Positions 27,284 to 40,550 of a DNA stretch of 64,000 nucleotides are shown here, in pieces (the stretch's first letter is position 1; each line of letters opens with the position of its first letter). Under the pieces are notes generated by a model. It saw only the letters and a program-made list of their open reading frames with translations, did not search any database and was not told where the DNA came from. A program made the position numbers and the translations under genes. The DNA comes from Theocolax elegans (lineage: Eukaryota; Arthropoda; Insecta; Hymenoptera; Cerocephalidae), in contig CM047428.1 in NCBI GenBank assembly GCA_026168455.1, positions 14,603,313 through 14,667,312 of the forward strand. Reading direction: 5' to 3'.

Positions 27284-27674
27284 AAGGGGGTGGCATACCC
27301 GGTGGGTTACCGACTGAGCAAAAAAAGACAATTATTGTATTTATTTAAAAAAATATGTAATTTAATGCAAAACCCAAATACAGAAGCACTAGGTAATAAA
27401 ATAATAAGTAATTCTACGAAGTTCCAGGTCAATACGATAAAGACACCCTAAAAAATTTCTGCACCGAAAAATCAGAGATAATCGTAATTTTCGGTGCAGA
27501 AATTTTTTAGGGTGTCTTTATCGTATTGACCTGGAACTTCATAGAATCACTTATTATTTTATTACCTAGTGCTTCTGTATTTGGGTTTTGCATTAAATTA
27601 CATATTTTTTTAAATAAATACAATAATTGTCTTTTTTTGCTCAGTCGGTAACCCACCGGGTATGCCACCTCCTT
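27284..27674. repeat. Nearly perfect long hairpin (two ~187-bp arms, ~16-base loop)
   Basis: The left arm 27284-27470 and right arm 27488-27674 are reverse complements with only about three mismatches by eye. The arms meet at a loop of about 16 bases (27471-27487). Each arm runs from a GGTGGCATACCCGGTGGG end to a TTTCTGCACCGAAAA tip. A transcript from either strand would fold into a ~187-bp duplex. The flanks share ATAAATATTG (27250-27259 and 27678-27687), possibly a target-site duplication or chance. Each arm contains the same frame of about 55 codons, open on + in the left arm and on - in the right, which I do not recognise. It could be a young foldback element, an inverted insertion of part of a larger repeat, or an endo-siRNA (hpRNA) locus. 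Confidence 0.9.
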
Positions 27675-27894
27675 AAATAAATATTGGTACAGGAGTAAAA
27701 TTATAAACCTACAGATTTAGAAGCTTTAGATAATACATAATCTGTAATTGATGAAAATTAAAATAAAGAAAATGAGCACCTATTACATCTCGTCAATACG
27801 ATCATATATTGACCATAATGTATAGTCAGTAGATAAATTTTTATTATTCGTACATATAGTAAAATAAACGATACAACACTTTTAATCCATTATT

Positions 27895-28235
27895 TTCAGA
27901 CCTATAGATACCAAATTGAAAAGGTCTTTGTGCAGCATCACAGAATCATAACCATTATTGAGATATATCGATACAGCTTTACATCATCTTACCTTACCAT
28001 GTTCTATATACGATTCAATATCATCAATAAAAATGATAAAGACAATCGGTCCATAGATGGAAGCCTTGCGGAACATCCGATGTGATCAAAATTGGATGCG
28101 ACTAGACGACACCAACTCTTACAATCTGGCTTTTATTAGTTAAACAAGATTTTATTAGGAGTTCAACCAGACATATCAATTTTATAAACTTTATCTAATA
28201 ATCTGTTACGATTCACAACATCAAATACCTTATTA
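27895..28235 (-). pseudogene. Decayed non-LTR retrotransposon reverse transcriptase fragment (Jockey-like)
   Basis: On the minus strand, frames broken by stops and shifts read KVFDVVNRNRLLDKVYKID, then SDVPQG, then FIIFIDDIESYIEHG, then LHKDLFNLVS. This is the order of the AFD...LL..L / GVPQGS.LGP..F..F.DD / DL..L motifs of LINE reverse transcriptases (AFDTV.H..LL and SGVPQGSVLGPLLF). No frame is intact, so it is a dead remnant without detectable ends. The clade (Jockey-like) is a guess from motif spacing. Confidence 0.6.
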
Positions 28236-28239
28236 TTTA

Positions 28240-31200
28240 TTATTATATTCAATTTTAAATGATAAAATTATTAATATTATTCTTGTATAATTCAGATCGT
28301 GTTATACATAAATATCTTCTTCATATATAATGTTTTGGCAATGAATGTTAAAATATTTGTAAAAATGAAAGTTATATAAATGTAATGTATTTAATTATAA
28401 CAAAAATTGCTACTCGGTGTTCGAAAAGTATACGATTGAATACTCTCGTCTTGTATTGCATAAATTAATGATTTATTATATTATTCTCTCTTTTTAATGG
28501 AATATGAAACCCAAATTGTAGAAACCTATCTTACAACTACATAAAAATTGAAAAAATCTTATAACCATAAAAATTTTTAAAAAAATCACAGTTACTATGA
28601 AAAGCAAATTGAATACATTTACAGAAAAAGATTTTGTATAACTATTAATTTTGAATGAATTTTTATTCGGTAAATATATAGCTAACAAAATGATGCTCCA
28701 GCACAAAAATCTCACTGATTTATAATTATAAAAATATCTTTTTAAAATTCACACATTATCTTCAAAGAATACGCAAGTTACAGAACGTTTTTTTCGATAG
28801 TGTTCGTAAAAAAAAATATTTTTTCTATTATTAAGAGTCTATATCCCGTTAAATTATCGTTAATTACCATTTCTCATCGAATTTACCGATAGTAAACTGT
28901 ATCCATGTATCTACTCTCAAAGTTTACTAAACGAGACAGTGAAGTCGAAGAAAAACAATATTAAATAAATATAAATATGGTAAATTATACAATACTAGGA
29001 CTTATATCATTGCCCTTTATTTGAATAGTATCTATCATATATGCTATAAATATCGTATAAATGTCAACGCATTCCAAAATGATTAGGAAATAAAATTGAA
29101 CCCTTAATTTTTTGTCACATAAATTTAGCAGTCAAATTTCTTTCCAATGCCAGTTTGGAATAGATTGTTACCAAAAGTAATGATACCTTAGTTTTTCATA
29201 ATTTACTATTTTTATTAAATTAAAATAGTTTTTCGGTTGCAATGATTCGATTGGTAAACATTGACTTTAGGAAAATATAAAAGGATTACACAAGGAGAAC
29301 AAAATAACAAGAGATCAATATTATCAAACATATATATATATTTTTTATTAAACACAGAATCACAGAGCAAACTGGACAATCGGAGGGGCGGGAGATGTTA
29401 TTTACGCGTTTTTTTTTCATCACACATTCTCTCATATTTTCAATTTCTCTCGTCTCTGTCGCACGGCTCGCGGCAACGCGGCTCGTTAATTTTCCTTTTC
29501 TTTTCCAAATTTTTCATACAGTTTTTTTGTAATTCTAATTTTTTCTTCGATCTACGTTTGAATTATCGTACAAAAGTGACGCAAGTTAAGAAAACCATCT
29601 GATTCGTCGGTAAAAAACGTACGAAATAACGCGTGATACATAAGCCGCGGACGCGAGTCGCACAATTTTATTGTTGATCTATATATATATAAATATTTAT
29701 TTAATTATTTTAGTGGCACGCGCTGTTAAATCGCGAAGAGGATTTTTTTCTCGTAGGTTTAAACAAGAAGGGTGTGAATTGCCGACGCAATTTTCGCATT
29801 ATCGACAGTGTTTGTGTTAAAAAATTGAACAAGAAATACTTTTGTTGAAGCTTATGCGATAAAAATATGTAAAAATTTTACGAATGCGTTTTTTTTTGTT
29901 ATAAATACGATATACTCTGTCGTGATATTAAGAATTTATTAAAATTTTCTATTCGTTATTCATCAGATTTTATAAAAAGAAAACAGTTTTATAATGGACA
30001 TTTGTTTTCTTCAGAAAATGTATTAATTTGGCAATTTCGTTAATTATCTGGACTCGGTTACTGACACAAATACTTGCTACGCTCGATTTTTCGTTGTTCA
30101 CACTAAAAAACTGAATGAGTGAAAAGGAAATATTAACTTTCCTTGATTGTATAACAAGTGATTTTTGAAATTCCATTATAATTTAAATTGTATCCTCATG
30201 ATCCAGCTTACCGACATATTTTTTATTTTAATAATTCATACACTTTTTTAATCAACAAATACGGCTGTCTTTTAATTGCAATATACAATAAATCACCCAA
30301 ATTTTCAAACAATGAGAAATTGTGGTTGCTTTTTTCATTCTGATATTGCAATTCAAAAATATTGCTATATTTATTATATTTATTTTTGTGGTATTAATAA
30401 AGGAAAAGTCTAATTTCCTTATCGAAATAATTACAGCTGACAATACCTAATTTCAAATTAAAACCATATAATGTCGATAAAACAGAATACATGTCGATAC
30501 AACAATTTCTTGCATCTCAAATTTCATATACAATAATAATTTACGTATACGCATCACAACGAAGTATTCACAAGTTTAATATGCTTGTCCGCTGTTACGT
30601 AAAAACACGGAAATATATAATTGTATAAAGAAAACGTCGATAAGGTAGGAATCGCGTCCGAATTTCACATCCTGTTTAAATCGTCTTCTAATCAATGGAA
30701 GTTTCGATAGTTCACTTTTTATTTACAAATCAAGGCAATCTCATTTACAACTGTAATAGCGTATATATCCCTACGTACCAGCAAATACTCGTCTATACGT
30801 ACAGACTTGACTGTCTGTGTATGTGTACGAGTGTGTATGGATTTGAGTGTATACGTGTCGTCTGTGTATGCGTGTACAATAAGTGAATCCCATTTTTCTA
30901 AAAAAAAGAACCGTATAGTTTCGCCTACTATTTTTCCCGTGACGATTCTTCCATTTGTACAATATATTTATAAAATCTACCGATGCGATCTTCGCGTCTC
31001 ATTCCCTATTACTCACACGATCTTTCAATTAGCTGCGCTTTGTAAAAAAGTTTCGATTTTTTTTTTCGTCGACTCGTATATGTTTATAAAAGCATCGCTT
31101 CGAGAACGACGGTATAATGCTCTATTTCTCTCTCACTCATTCTCACACTCATGCGCGTTATATCGTAAAATATTTTTTTTTTATACAACTTGAGCGTCGA

Positions 31201-34200
31201 TAATCATTAACATGGAACTTCGTGTCCTTGCAGAAGTGGGAAAAGAAATTTATATCGCGGGTAACCGGCGTGATAGATGTAAAACATTATTGTTACTTAG
31301 AATATCGAGCCTTCGTTAAAAATAACAACCGCTTACATATACATTTATATATACACCTATATACGCTTTTGTTAAAATTTATATTTACCGATGCGGGATC
31401 TACCTTATCGGCATTACGTATTTTTAAGGGGATATCAAAGTCAACTTTAATCCCCCCTACCTTCTCAATCGAGCTAAACAAATAGTATTCAATATAATTA
31501 ATAAAACATGATAACATTTGAAAGAGTACGAGAATACGCGTCTATGTTGACAAACGATTGACCTCTCCGAGACATTTAAATTTAAAATATAATTTTTTGA
31601 AAAATCCGCCCGTTACCAGAAAATATTGATTATGTTACACTCATTCCGTATTTTTGGTAAGAGATTGAATTAAAAACTGTGAAATGCTGTGCAGACATAA
31701 ATTGTTTGTACACAAAGGCGCATATTCTCCTACTTTTTCAAATACTATCATATTTAATTAATTATAATTAAATTCTTTGTTTACTTTAGTTGATATTATA
31801 GGGAGTAGAAAAGTCAATATCGGCACCCCGTTAAACAAAATATTACTTTGTCATTTATAATGAATGATGATAGTGTAAAGGAACATTAAAAAACATCGGT
31901 TTTGTTTTTAGGATTTTGAAACTGTTGTTGTTTAAGATTTTACTTAAAAGTCTATTATTCAATAAAAATAATTTAAATCACCTTAGTTCCCACTAACGTT
32001 AAAATCGTTTCATATTTTTATATTATATTAGACCCTTACATTTTTACCGACTTCTTTTAATTGCTATAAAATATTCAGTATCAATTTTCCTTTTTAAAAT
32101 AGCATAGCAACGACCTAATGTGTAGAAATTCCTAATTCCTTTGTATTGAACTCTGTTGTTTAATCATATATTGTCTAATCGAAAACCTCAACATCGTAAT
32201 CGGTAAAAACAAATGGAATAAAAATGGAAAAATATTGATTTATTTTATACGACGATATTAAAGTATTATCGTTCATTTTATACGATAATATAATTATACA
32301 ATGGAAGACAAATGAGTTGGGACCCATAATAATTCAATAATGTTTAAAATTCAATAAACAATTCCTTAAATTTAACGTGACTCTGTCGGTAAATTGGTTT
32401 TATTATTACAATTTTCTCAAATCAGTTTTTTGTCAAAATATATCTCAATTTGTTGTTCTCTTAACAAACATTTAATAATCTAACAATATAGCAATAAAAG
32501 ATATAATGTCGATAAGGTAGGATTAACGGACCCCTTAAAATAGAGGTAACAATTTACAAAGATAAAATTAAAAAATTAAGTTCGCATTACATATTTTTTG
32601 AATTACATATAAGAACATTTGAAAAAAAACTAAATAGTGTTGCTATTTTATTGAACACTCAAATAAAATATTATTTGAAAAAATGTAATTGACATATTGC
32701 ACTTAATGCATTACTATTCTCCAACTATTATTTTAAAGATTTACTATCTACTGCTCTTAATTTTTTCCATTACATTAGATAAAATTTTAAATTATTATAA
32801 GCGGTTTAAAAATAAATAAAAAAATTAATCTTTTAATGAATAATAAAAATAATGTATACTCTGTTAAAAAGAAATTCAGTATGTTTATCAAAGCGTAATG
32901 GTGGTTGCAAATTTCAAGCATAAAAAAAGTTAGTCGTGATAAAAATTTAATGCATAAGTGCATCAAATGCCACTTAACTAATGTATACAAATAATTATCG
33001 TAGCGAATAAAAATAATTACTTAAAAAATAGCTCCATTATTACTTGTATATATTATGCATTAAATTTAAAACGATAGAATCTTAATTTTCATAAATAGTT
33101 GATTGTTTTAATATACGTGTCTGTAATTGAATCACACGTGTATTAAAATTTATTTCGTTTCAAAGAGTGAAAATTAAGTTACAAGAATCTTAAATTTAAT
33201 GCAAGAGTATATTAAAAAAATAACGCACGCAGCTTATAATAGTAATTAATAATTCAGTATGTTTCTCTTAAATTTAATGCCTAAATGTGCATATGTTCAA
33301 CAAGTTTAATACAAAAAAATTAATAGACTACGCTCGCTCAATAACACCTATGTTACATGCATGCATTAAATTTAATCTGTCAGTAACTCAATTTCCACAT
33401 CTTTCTCTAAAAGCTTGAAATGTGCTTCCAAATTACAACGAATTATTTCGCTTTATCCGAATCAAATGTAACAAGTAAAAGTCTTCTTACATCTCCCATA
33501 TTCTGTTTCGTTGATACGTGAAACGACAGTGTTAAATATCGAATGGCCCAATTTGTACGAGAATTATATTTATTCGTTACATTAAATAAACATAGGCGCT
33601 CAATATTTAACACTGCCATTATTAAGTGACAAAAAATAAAATAATAACGACGAGGAAATATATTTCGTTTTGCGCGGCTCTCGTCACGTTCCTATGTTAA
33701 TCCTTATCGCAACAAATCTTTATTTTGTTTTATCAGCCAAGTGCAATTTTCGAGCGATATCGCACGTACGGTACATTTATAGGGATTTGTAACAATTGCA
33801 ACCCTTTCACTCCATTTTTTACATACACGCTTATTTTATTTTGTTCACTCGACAAACAAGGCGTCGCGTCGCGTTTACAAAGTCGCGCGACGTATGTAAG
33901 ATTATCGATGCGAGGCTATAAGCTTTGAATACTTTTCAAGTGTTTCTTTGTTTTAATAAGCGCATAAAAGACTTGCAGAAGCGTTTTCTTAAATGAGGAA
34001 CAAAAATTTTGTTGCGATGCGCCGATAGTTTCAAGAAATAATAATGGCGTAAGCGCCAACTTTCGTGAAAGGCACGTAGATTTATTTTTTTTCTATTCGA
34101 CGTACGAAATATAAATATTCCCAACGATTACACGTTAGAAAGTTTCGAGCTTATTTTCGAACGGTTATTATTAAAAAATAATAAAAAGAACAATCCCGAA

Positions 34201-35528
34201 TATTGCTAGGTTAACGTGAAACTAGTCGGAGATGCAGCTATGTAAGAAGCTTTCGTAAAAAGTAAGATATCTATGATTATGCGAATGATAAAAGAAAGTG
34301 TAAATCACGCGATAGTAAAATGTATAAGTTAATTTAGGCATTCGTTGCCTATCACTACATTTATTAACACTTTTAAAGTATTGAAATTCAAATATAAATC
34401 GTGTTATTTGATTGTTTTTTTGAGTCTTTATCAATTTCAATCAATTTTTTAACACTGTACTTTTGGCAGTAAAAACACTTGTACTATTTAAAATTTAGCA
34501 AACTAAAATTTAATTTTAATCCATTACACGTCCGTGGTTAAAAATTTTAGTAATACCCTAAGATAAAATGCTAATGTATTGATGAATATGTAATTGATAA
34601 AGTTATATCGTCATTTGTTTAAATTTAAATAATAATTTCTGAAAGTAAACGGATTTTATATTTAATGAACAAATCATATGCATAAAGTTATTTACATGAC
34701 ATTCTGTTATCATCGTAAACAATTTTAAAAATCATTTTTTTAAAATTCTCTTTTGGTAATTATTAAAACTTCTTAAATAATTTGTAATATAATACACAAA
34801 ATAATGGTTGTACTTTGTTTGGAATAATGAGATTATATTCTCATTTAAATTATAATGAATGGTACCAAACGAACACATAAATATGTATCTTAAAGGTACG
34901 TCTTATCGTGGTTAAATTAACCGCGGTGTGCTTCGAGGACAAAAATCTCCAGCGCATTCGTTAAAGAAAACTACAAAGAAAAAGCTCCTGCAACTCTCTT
35001 ATGTATACTAAAAAGCATTGATAATTTTACATGGTAAATAAATCATCGTTATTAAATTCATCTTTCTTAAAATCTCTAATAAAACAAGGTATACATTCTG
35101 ATACGCAGACCCTATCATTTGCTTGCTTGCATCCATAACAATTCGCTAAAAATTCCATCAATGATAATGTTAATAAAAAATAAAGTACTCTTCGAGTATG
35201 TAATTATGATTTCAATGATGATGAAATCCACGAAAACGCTTATTGCAATTGTTTTAACCGATGGTGAAGAGAAAAAACATTGTTGTATCTCCCAAAGAGA
35301 CTCAGATTCTTTTAAAAAACCGATCAATCCTCCACCGTTCGTGCGGCAATGTCATGGTGGGGTTTTCTTTGTTTCTTTTTCAATTGGGATCAAGCATAGT
35401 GTTCAAGTGGCGCTCCTTTGTCGAGCGCAATAGTTTTGGGCAATCTCGTAAAGGCCTGCTAGGACTCTACCGAGTGTGCACTGCGAGTCGATGAGACTGG
35501 CCGTAGCTTGGCCAGGATTCAGGCGGGG
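28240..35528. other. Long AT-rich intergenic region plus CTDSP 3' flank
   Basis: No exon or RNA gene recognised. A GC-richer patch around 29370-29660 has CpGs and might be an unrecognised promoter. The last ~300 bases (about 35230-35528) are GC-richer than the rest and are probably the 3' untranslated region of the CTD phosphatase gene. They include a small hairpin CTGGCC-7-GGCCAG near 35501-35520. Confidence 0.45.
32938..33375. repeat. Cluster of TTAAATTTAATGCA-type motifs
   Basis: Five occurrences of AAATTTAATGC(A/C), in both orientations, near 32944, 33056, 33192, 33270 and 33362. Two of them sit in the wider palindromic context TGCATTAAATTTAA. It may be a binding-site cluster or a decayed short repeat. 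Confidence 0.5.
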
Positions 35529-38500
35529 CTAGGAGGCTCCTAAAGAACCTGAACCTGGGCTGTGATTATTTTTGACCGTCGTCGGCACTTGGTTATACGG
35601 GTGATTACTGTTACACAGAACCGTGTAAATATTCTCGACACTACTTAGCTTCTCAAAGAACGGGATTAGGTCCAAAAGCTCCGAGTCGGTCATGTCGTCA
35701 AACCACGAAGCCACTGGTACCTGTAAATTTGTACAATCTTTCCTTTAATATGTTATTTATTTAATTTTAAATAAAGTTGTTCAACTCTTTATTATTCAAG
35801 GGTCACTTTTATACAGTGTAATACATAAAAATATTAAGCAAAATTTATTATTTCACTTTAATTTTAAGCATAAATTAAATTTATGTACATTATATGAAAC
35901 GATATAATATCTATTTATAAAAAATAAGTTTTAAAATTATTGCTATTATATTAAAATATTATAATGACTTATTTTATATAGTGGTGTGATACAATGATGT
36001 ATTAAAATTACATTTAAATCAACACAAATTTTTAATATCAGTACTAACATATTTTGTTTATATTATTTTAGCTCTAAAAAATAAAATAATTCACTGAAGA
36101 TACCTGAATGGTACTTAAATGCAATATCATACACATGAGTCTAGTTTTCATTTTCTGTACAACATATAAAATATTTATAATTATTAGCATATGCATTTAA
36201 GCAGATAAAGAATTATATTAAATATTAATCTTTACTTTAGGACATGTCAGACTTAAATGGTCATTTTTTGTATTTTTTATAAACAAAAAAATGTATTTTT
36301 GAAAAATCCTGAACATCAGGTCTTCAAGCATGTTTTAAACAATACCCAAATTTTTTCGGATGTTTACATCGATAATTTAATTATAATGTTGAATTAAAAG
36401 TTTATGTATTTTTTGATAAATAATTACCGACCAAAAATTGTTTATTTATTTATTACTAAAAGAATTATTTATTCTTTAAAAATCAAAACGTTAGGCCCTC
36501 CGTTATGTCTTATACTAACAATATGAATTTTTTCAGATTTTTTACTCAATATTTTAGGTATAATTTTTGGATTGTAAGGTGAAGATCCCTGTTTTTGGAG
36601 TCTGACATAAATTAAAGTCATAAAACTGGATGAGCACTTTCTTCGTAAATGTAGTGTTTATATTTTCATAATGAAAGTCTGTATTAGCATTCTATTGCAT
36701 TGAATTAAACACAAGTTTTTAAGATGAGGTATGTTTGGCTTTAGGAATCCAAAGTAAACCTTATAAGTTGTATGATGAAACTGCATTTTAAATGTTGTAG
36801 CACGTTTAATATTATATTTTTACATTTTCTGATATAGGATAATGTTAATTTTTCTTAATCAATGTTGTCAATTAATGTATAGATGTATTTAATACTTGTA
36901 TTACAAAAAATTAACTATCAATTATATTACTTTCATATTATAGAACTATTAAATTTTCTTTCAAAAATCAATTAATGTATAATAAATGTTTAATAGTAAT
37001 AATATTAATCATAAGATTGCATGCTTTCGATTTAAATTATAAATTTAAATGTCTTAATTATATGAAATCTTTAATCTTTATGGATTACAACTGATAATGT
37101 AGATGATAAAATATATTTCACTCTTAATTAATCATAACAATTGCAAGTCTAAAGTTTACAACATTAAAAAGATTATTAATTCTTAAAATTATTTGTGTGA
37201 GAGTTAGTTTTAGTATTCATTTAAAATAAAGTATTCCTTACCGCATTATCCGGATGAAAAATATAACTGGCAGGACTATTATCAACTATAATGATTTGTT
37301 GCAAATCCCGGCCTAATTTATTTAAATCCTTAACATAATTGCCTCTGTGAAAAACGCACGATTCACGGAACAATCTTGCTCTGAATACACCCCATCTATC
37401 AAGTAGGTCCGCTACTGGATCAGCATACTAAAATCATAAGTATTAATTGTGATATGTTAAATACTGTGTTAAAATAAAAATTAGGTAGTTTTACAGCAAC
37501 ATGTGTCCAAGTAATAGTATCACATATAAAAAAATGTTCTTTATACAGTATTAAGCGCTTTAATTATGCTATATGCATTTTTAGAACATAAGAAATGTTT
37601 CTAGCATGAGTCACTTGATCTATGACTGTTAGGAACAATTTTAACACTGTACGCAGATAATTCATGCATTTGAAATTTTTCTTACTAACATGTTAATAAT
37701 ATTGAATATTTTAAAAGAATTTTTTCTTATTTCTTATAATATATTTTTGTGGTGTATTGAATAGATTTGCTTGAAAAGAAACTAATAAATTAACTAATTA
37801 TTTCTTTATGCTTTTTGTATGCACTAACTACATTGACTACAATAACTATAATTTTATAAATTGTGGCACATTCCACTTATCAGTTACAATAGATCTCTTA
37901 CATTTATTAATAACATGTTACACCATTTTCACAACTCACCTTTGCCAAACTTGCAGTGAATAAAACACATTCATAGAGTTCACCCATCCTTTGCAAAAAC
38001 TCATCGACATAAGGCCTCTTAAGAACATAAACTTGATGCACAGTGCCATCAATCTCAACTGGCACCACAAAGTCAGCATTATTGGTGGGTTTGAACGAGC
38101 TATGCACCAAGGTCTCATCTAGATCGATCACCATGCACTTTTTGTGGATATCCTGATGCCGTACCGGGGGCAACAGGAACCGGGGTGAACCAGTGCCTGG
38201 TGGTGGCGAGGCTCGACCATCACTGTGTAGCGAACTGGCCTTGGAACTTTTGGAGCTGCTACCACGACCTCGTCCCAAACAGCAGAGAAGCGAGCGCAAG
38301 AAACCTCTACCACGAGGTTTCTTTTCGTTTTGAGGTGGACTGCTGATATTCGTCTCATTCTCTCTTGGTATTTGTGCTAAAAACAATAATTTGGTGGTTG
38401 TTATTTGAGAAATGTCAGGTTTTTATTAGTTGTCATAGGTACAGATACAAGAGAATGAATACTTTTATTGAAAAACAAGATATAATCTTTATTCCGCTAG

Positions 38501-39309
38501 TATCTATTTAATTAATGTAATATTATTGACATTAAATTTAAATTAAACTTTAATCAATGTAATGTTATTTATAATTAAATAAGATTTATAATTATTTAAT
38601 ATAAAAACTTTAATATGTAAAAACTACTAAAGTTAAATATAATTATTAAATTTAACATATTTAGTAATAAATAGTAGGAATTTAAGTATTAGGAATGTAA
38701 TGAAACAATTTTTTAATTTTTTACTTTATCCTTTAGCCTTGTAAATTTTATTTAAACCATAAAGAGTATCTTTTTATAGTTCTTATCAATAACAATATAA
38801 TGTGATCAAAAGCTTTTAAAATAATACAAATTTTGAAGTAAAAATATGAAATGCATCATTGACATATAAGCTATGTATTTGAAATGTTAATAATTGTATT
38901 AGCATAACTGAAAATGATAAATATAAAAATACAAAAATTATTGACAATAAGATACAGACAAATGCTTTGATCAGACTCTTGTAATAGCTAAGAGTGTTAA
39001 AACCCATATACCCGATATAAGAGAGAAAAAGAAACGGAAGGTGTACACTCGAATGGTAAAAATCAGAAGTAACTGCATAAATGGTCTAATCTCCATATGC
39101 TCCAAGTAGGATGAAAGTAAAAGTAAACTTGTTGGTAAGTACTAGACAGCAAGACTAGCTTCTTACTAGAAATTAGTAAAAAACCAATGGGGGAAATTTC
39201 TTTATTTATAGATATGTGCATACGTCAATGTCGCGCGCACACGATAACAATCCAGACGTGAAAACCATTAACGAAGTGTGTACATACACACACCAATACG
39301 TGTGTGTGT

Positions 39310-39344
<35 letters not shown>

Positions 39345-39888
39345 TAATGTATGTATATGTATACACATACACATGAAATATATATATATATATACATATA
39401 AATATATATTCGTGTATGTGTGTGTGTGTGTGTGTGACCGTGTGCACATATACACTCTGCTCGCAGCCTCGGTAAGATAAAAAAAAGCGATTATTCGTGA
39501 GAGGGATTAGCAAAAAGCCCAGACCGAAATAAGAAGTGGTAGGTATAGACAATGAAAAAAAGACTCCAGGTGAGCGCATACCAAGCTCCCCTCCCTCCTC
39601 GGGATAAGAAAAAAGAAAAGTAAAATAAAGAGAAAAAGAATGTAAGAAGAGGAGGAAGGAGGAAGGAGGAAGGAGGAAGATGGAAGGAGGAAGGAAGGAA
39701 GGAAGGAAGGCATCGCCGAGGCATCCTAACCTGGGCGTTCTCTTCCAGACTCGGTACCAACAGGTGCAGAGCGCAGAGCGCACAGCATCTGGGATATCGA
39801 ACGAAGTAAAGGGCTTACCTTTCTCGTTGTTGAACTGCCCTAGCTCGTCATCGCGCGACACTTGGGTGATAATGGACGATGCGTCCAT
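35529..39888 (-). CDS. CTDSPL: CTD small phosphatase (SCP/CTDSP-like), 4 exons, 294 aa
   Basis: HAD-family serine/threonine phosphatase that dephosphorylates the RNA polymerase II C-terminal domain (Ser5) and, in vertebrates, SMAD linkers and REST. Exons on the minus strand: 39819-39888, 37940-38376, 37242-37427, 35529-35720; total 885 nt, 294 aa plus stop. The N-terminus [15 protein letters not shown] matches the SCP family's start. A Gly/Arg/Ser/Pro linker follows, with the dicysteine LLCCL (about 53-57), the known palmitoylation site for membrane attachment. The catalytic DLDET (108-112; Asp108 nucleophile, Asp110 acid/base) begins the FCP1/SCP domain, which continues with [15 protein letters not shown], the [13 protein letters not shown] block of exon 3 and [15 protein letters not shown]. 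It ends [23 protein letters not shown]. Exon 1 is followed by a long intron containing microsatellites and a polypurine tract. Paralogue assignment within CTDSP1/2/L is uncertain: insects have one such gene. Confidence 0.95.
39311..39342. repeat. (AG)n microsatellite in CTDSP intron 1
   Basis: About 32 bases of pure AG dinucleotide, flanked by TG, TA and GT runs out to 39437. Confidence 0.9.
39378..39436. repeat. (TA)n and (GT)n microsatellites in CTDSP intron 1
   Basis: A TA run at about 39378-39395 and a TG/GT run at about 39414-39436, in the same repeat-dense stretch as the AG tract. Confidence 0.85.
39590..39711. repeat. Polypurine (GGAA/GGAGGAA)n tract in CTDSP intron 1
   Basis: About 120 bases almost exclusively of A and G on the plus strand, ending in GGAAGGAAGGAAGGAAGG, about 110 bases inside the first intron. 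Such mirror-like purine tracts can form triplex (H-DNA). Confidence 0.85.
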
Positions 39889-40550
39889 TTAAGCCACGCG
39901 CAACGGTGGGATATAGGCGAGTATTGTGTACGTGTGTACGTGTGTGCCTCTCTGTATGTACCTGTATATCGGTGTACCTCCCTCCGTGTATTCGTGATCT
40001 ATTATACCTGCCGCGGGCGGGGGAGATACGATCGTTCGTTTTCCCTCTCGCGTTCCCGTGCTTCCGCGCTCGTCCGTGTGCCCGTGTGCCCGTGCGCCCG
40101 TGTGTGCGTGTCTCTCTCTGTTATTTTTAATATGCACGCGCACAACGGTTCACAAACCGCCCGATATCGTCACCATATCCCGACTGGCCGTGCCTCGGGA
40201 AAAATCTAGCGCGCGGGTCTCTCCAGTCGAGTGTAGCGCCGTCTCGCTCGGTCGACGCGCAGCGCAGCACACAGTCCCGTTCCCGTACGCCGTACGCGAG
40301 CGAACCGTCGAGTCGAGCGGGTCGAGACCACGGTCGAGACTCGAGCCAGCCAGCCAGAGCTGATGGGGATTCGGGGCGCCTTTGATGCGGCGGTGGCCAC
40401 CGGACGCATCACGCATCTCTCTCTCTCTCTCTCTCCCTCTCCCTCTATACCTCTCCTGTGTTTTCCTTCCAACTTCCAAGTATATAAATGCGCTCGGGTC
40501 TGTTCCCATCCTATAGATTACACCCGATCCATCGAATAGACCTTTATACA
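39889..40550 (-). promoter_or_regulatory. GC-rich promoter / 5' UTR of the CTDSP-like gene
   Basis: A marked CpG-rich block directly upstream of the CTDSP start codon, with GT/CG-rich and CT-rich (40419-40444) tracts. The frames that stay open here do so because of composition, not coding. No exact initiator was assigned. Confidence 0.55.

Noticed and set aside
39268..39888. 206-codon frame beginning with the CTDSP start codon
   Set aside because: Only the first 70 bases are exon; the rest is read-through into intron 1 past a good donor (AAG|GTAAGC) and through microsatellites.
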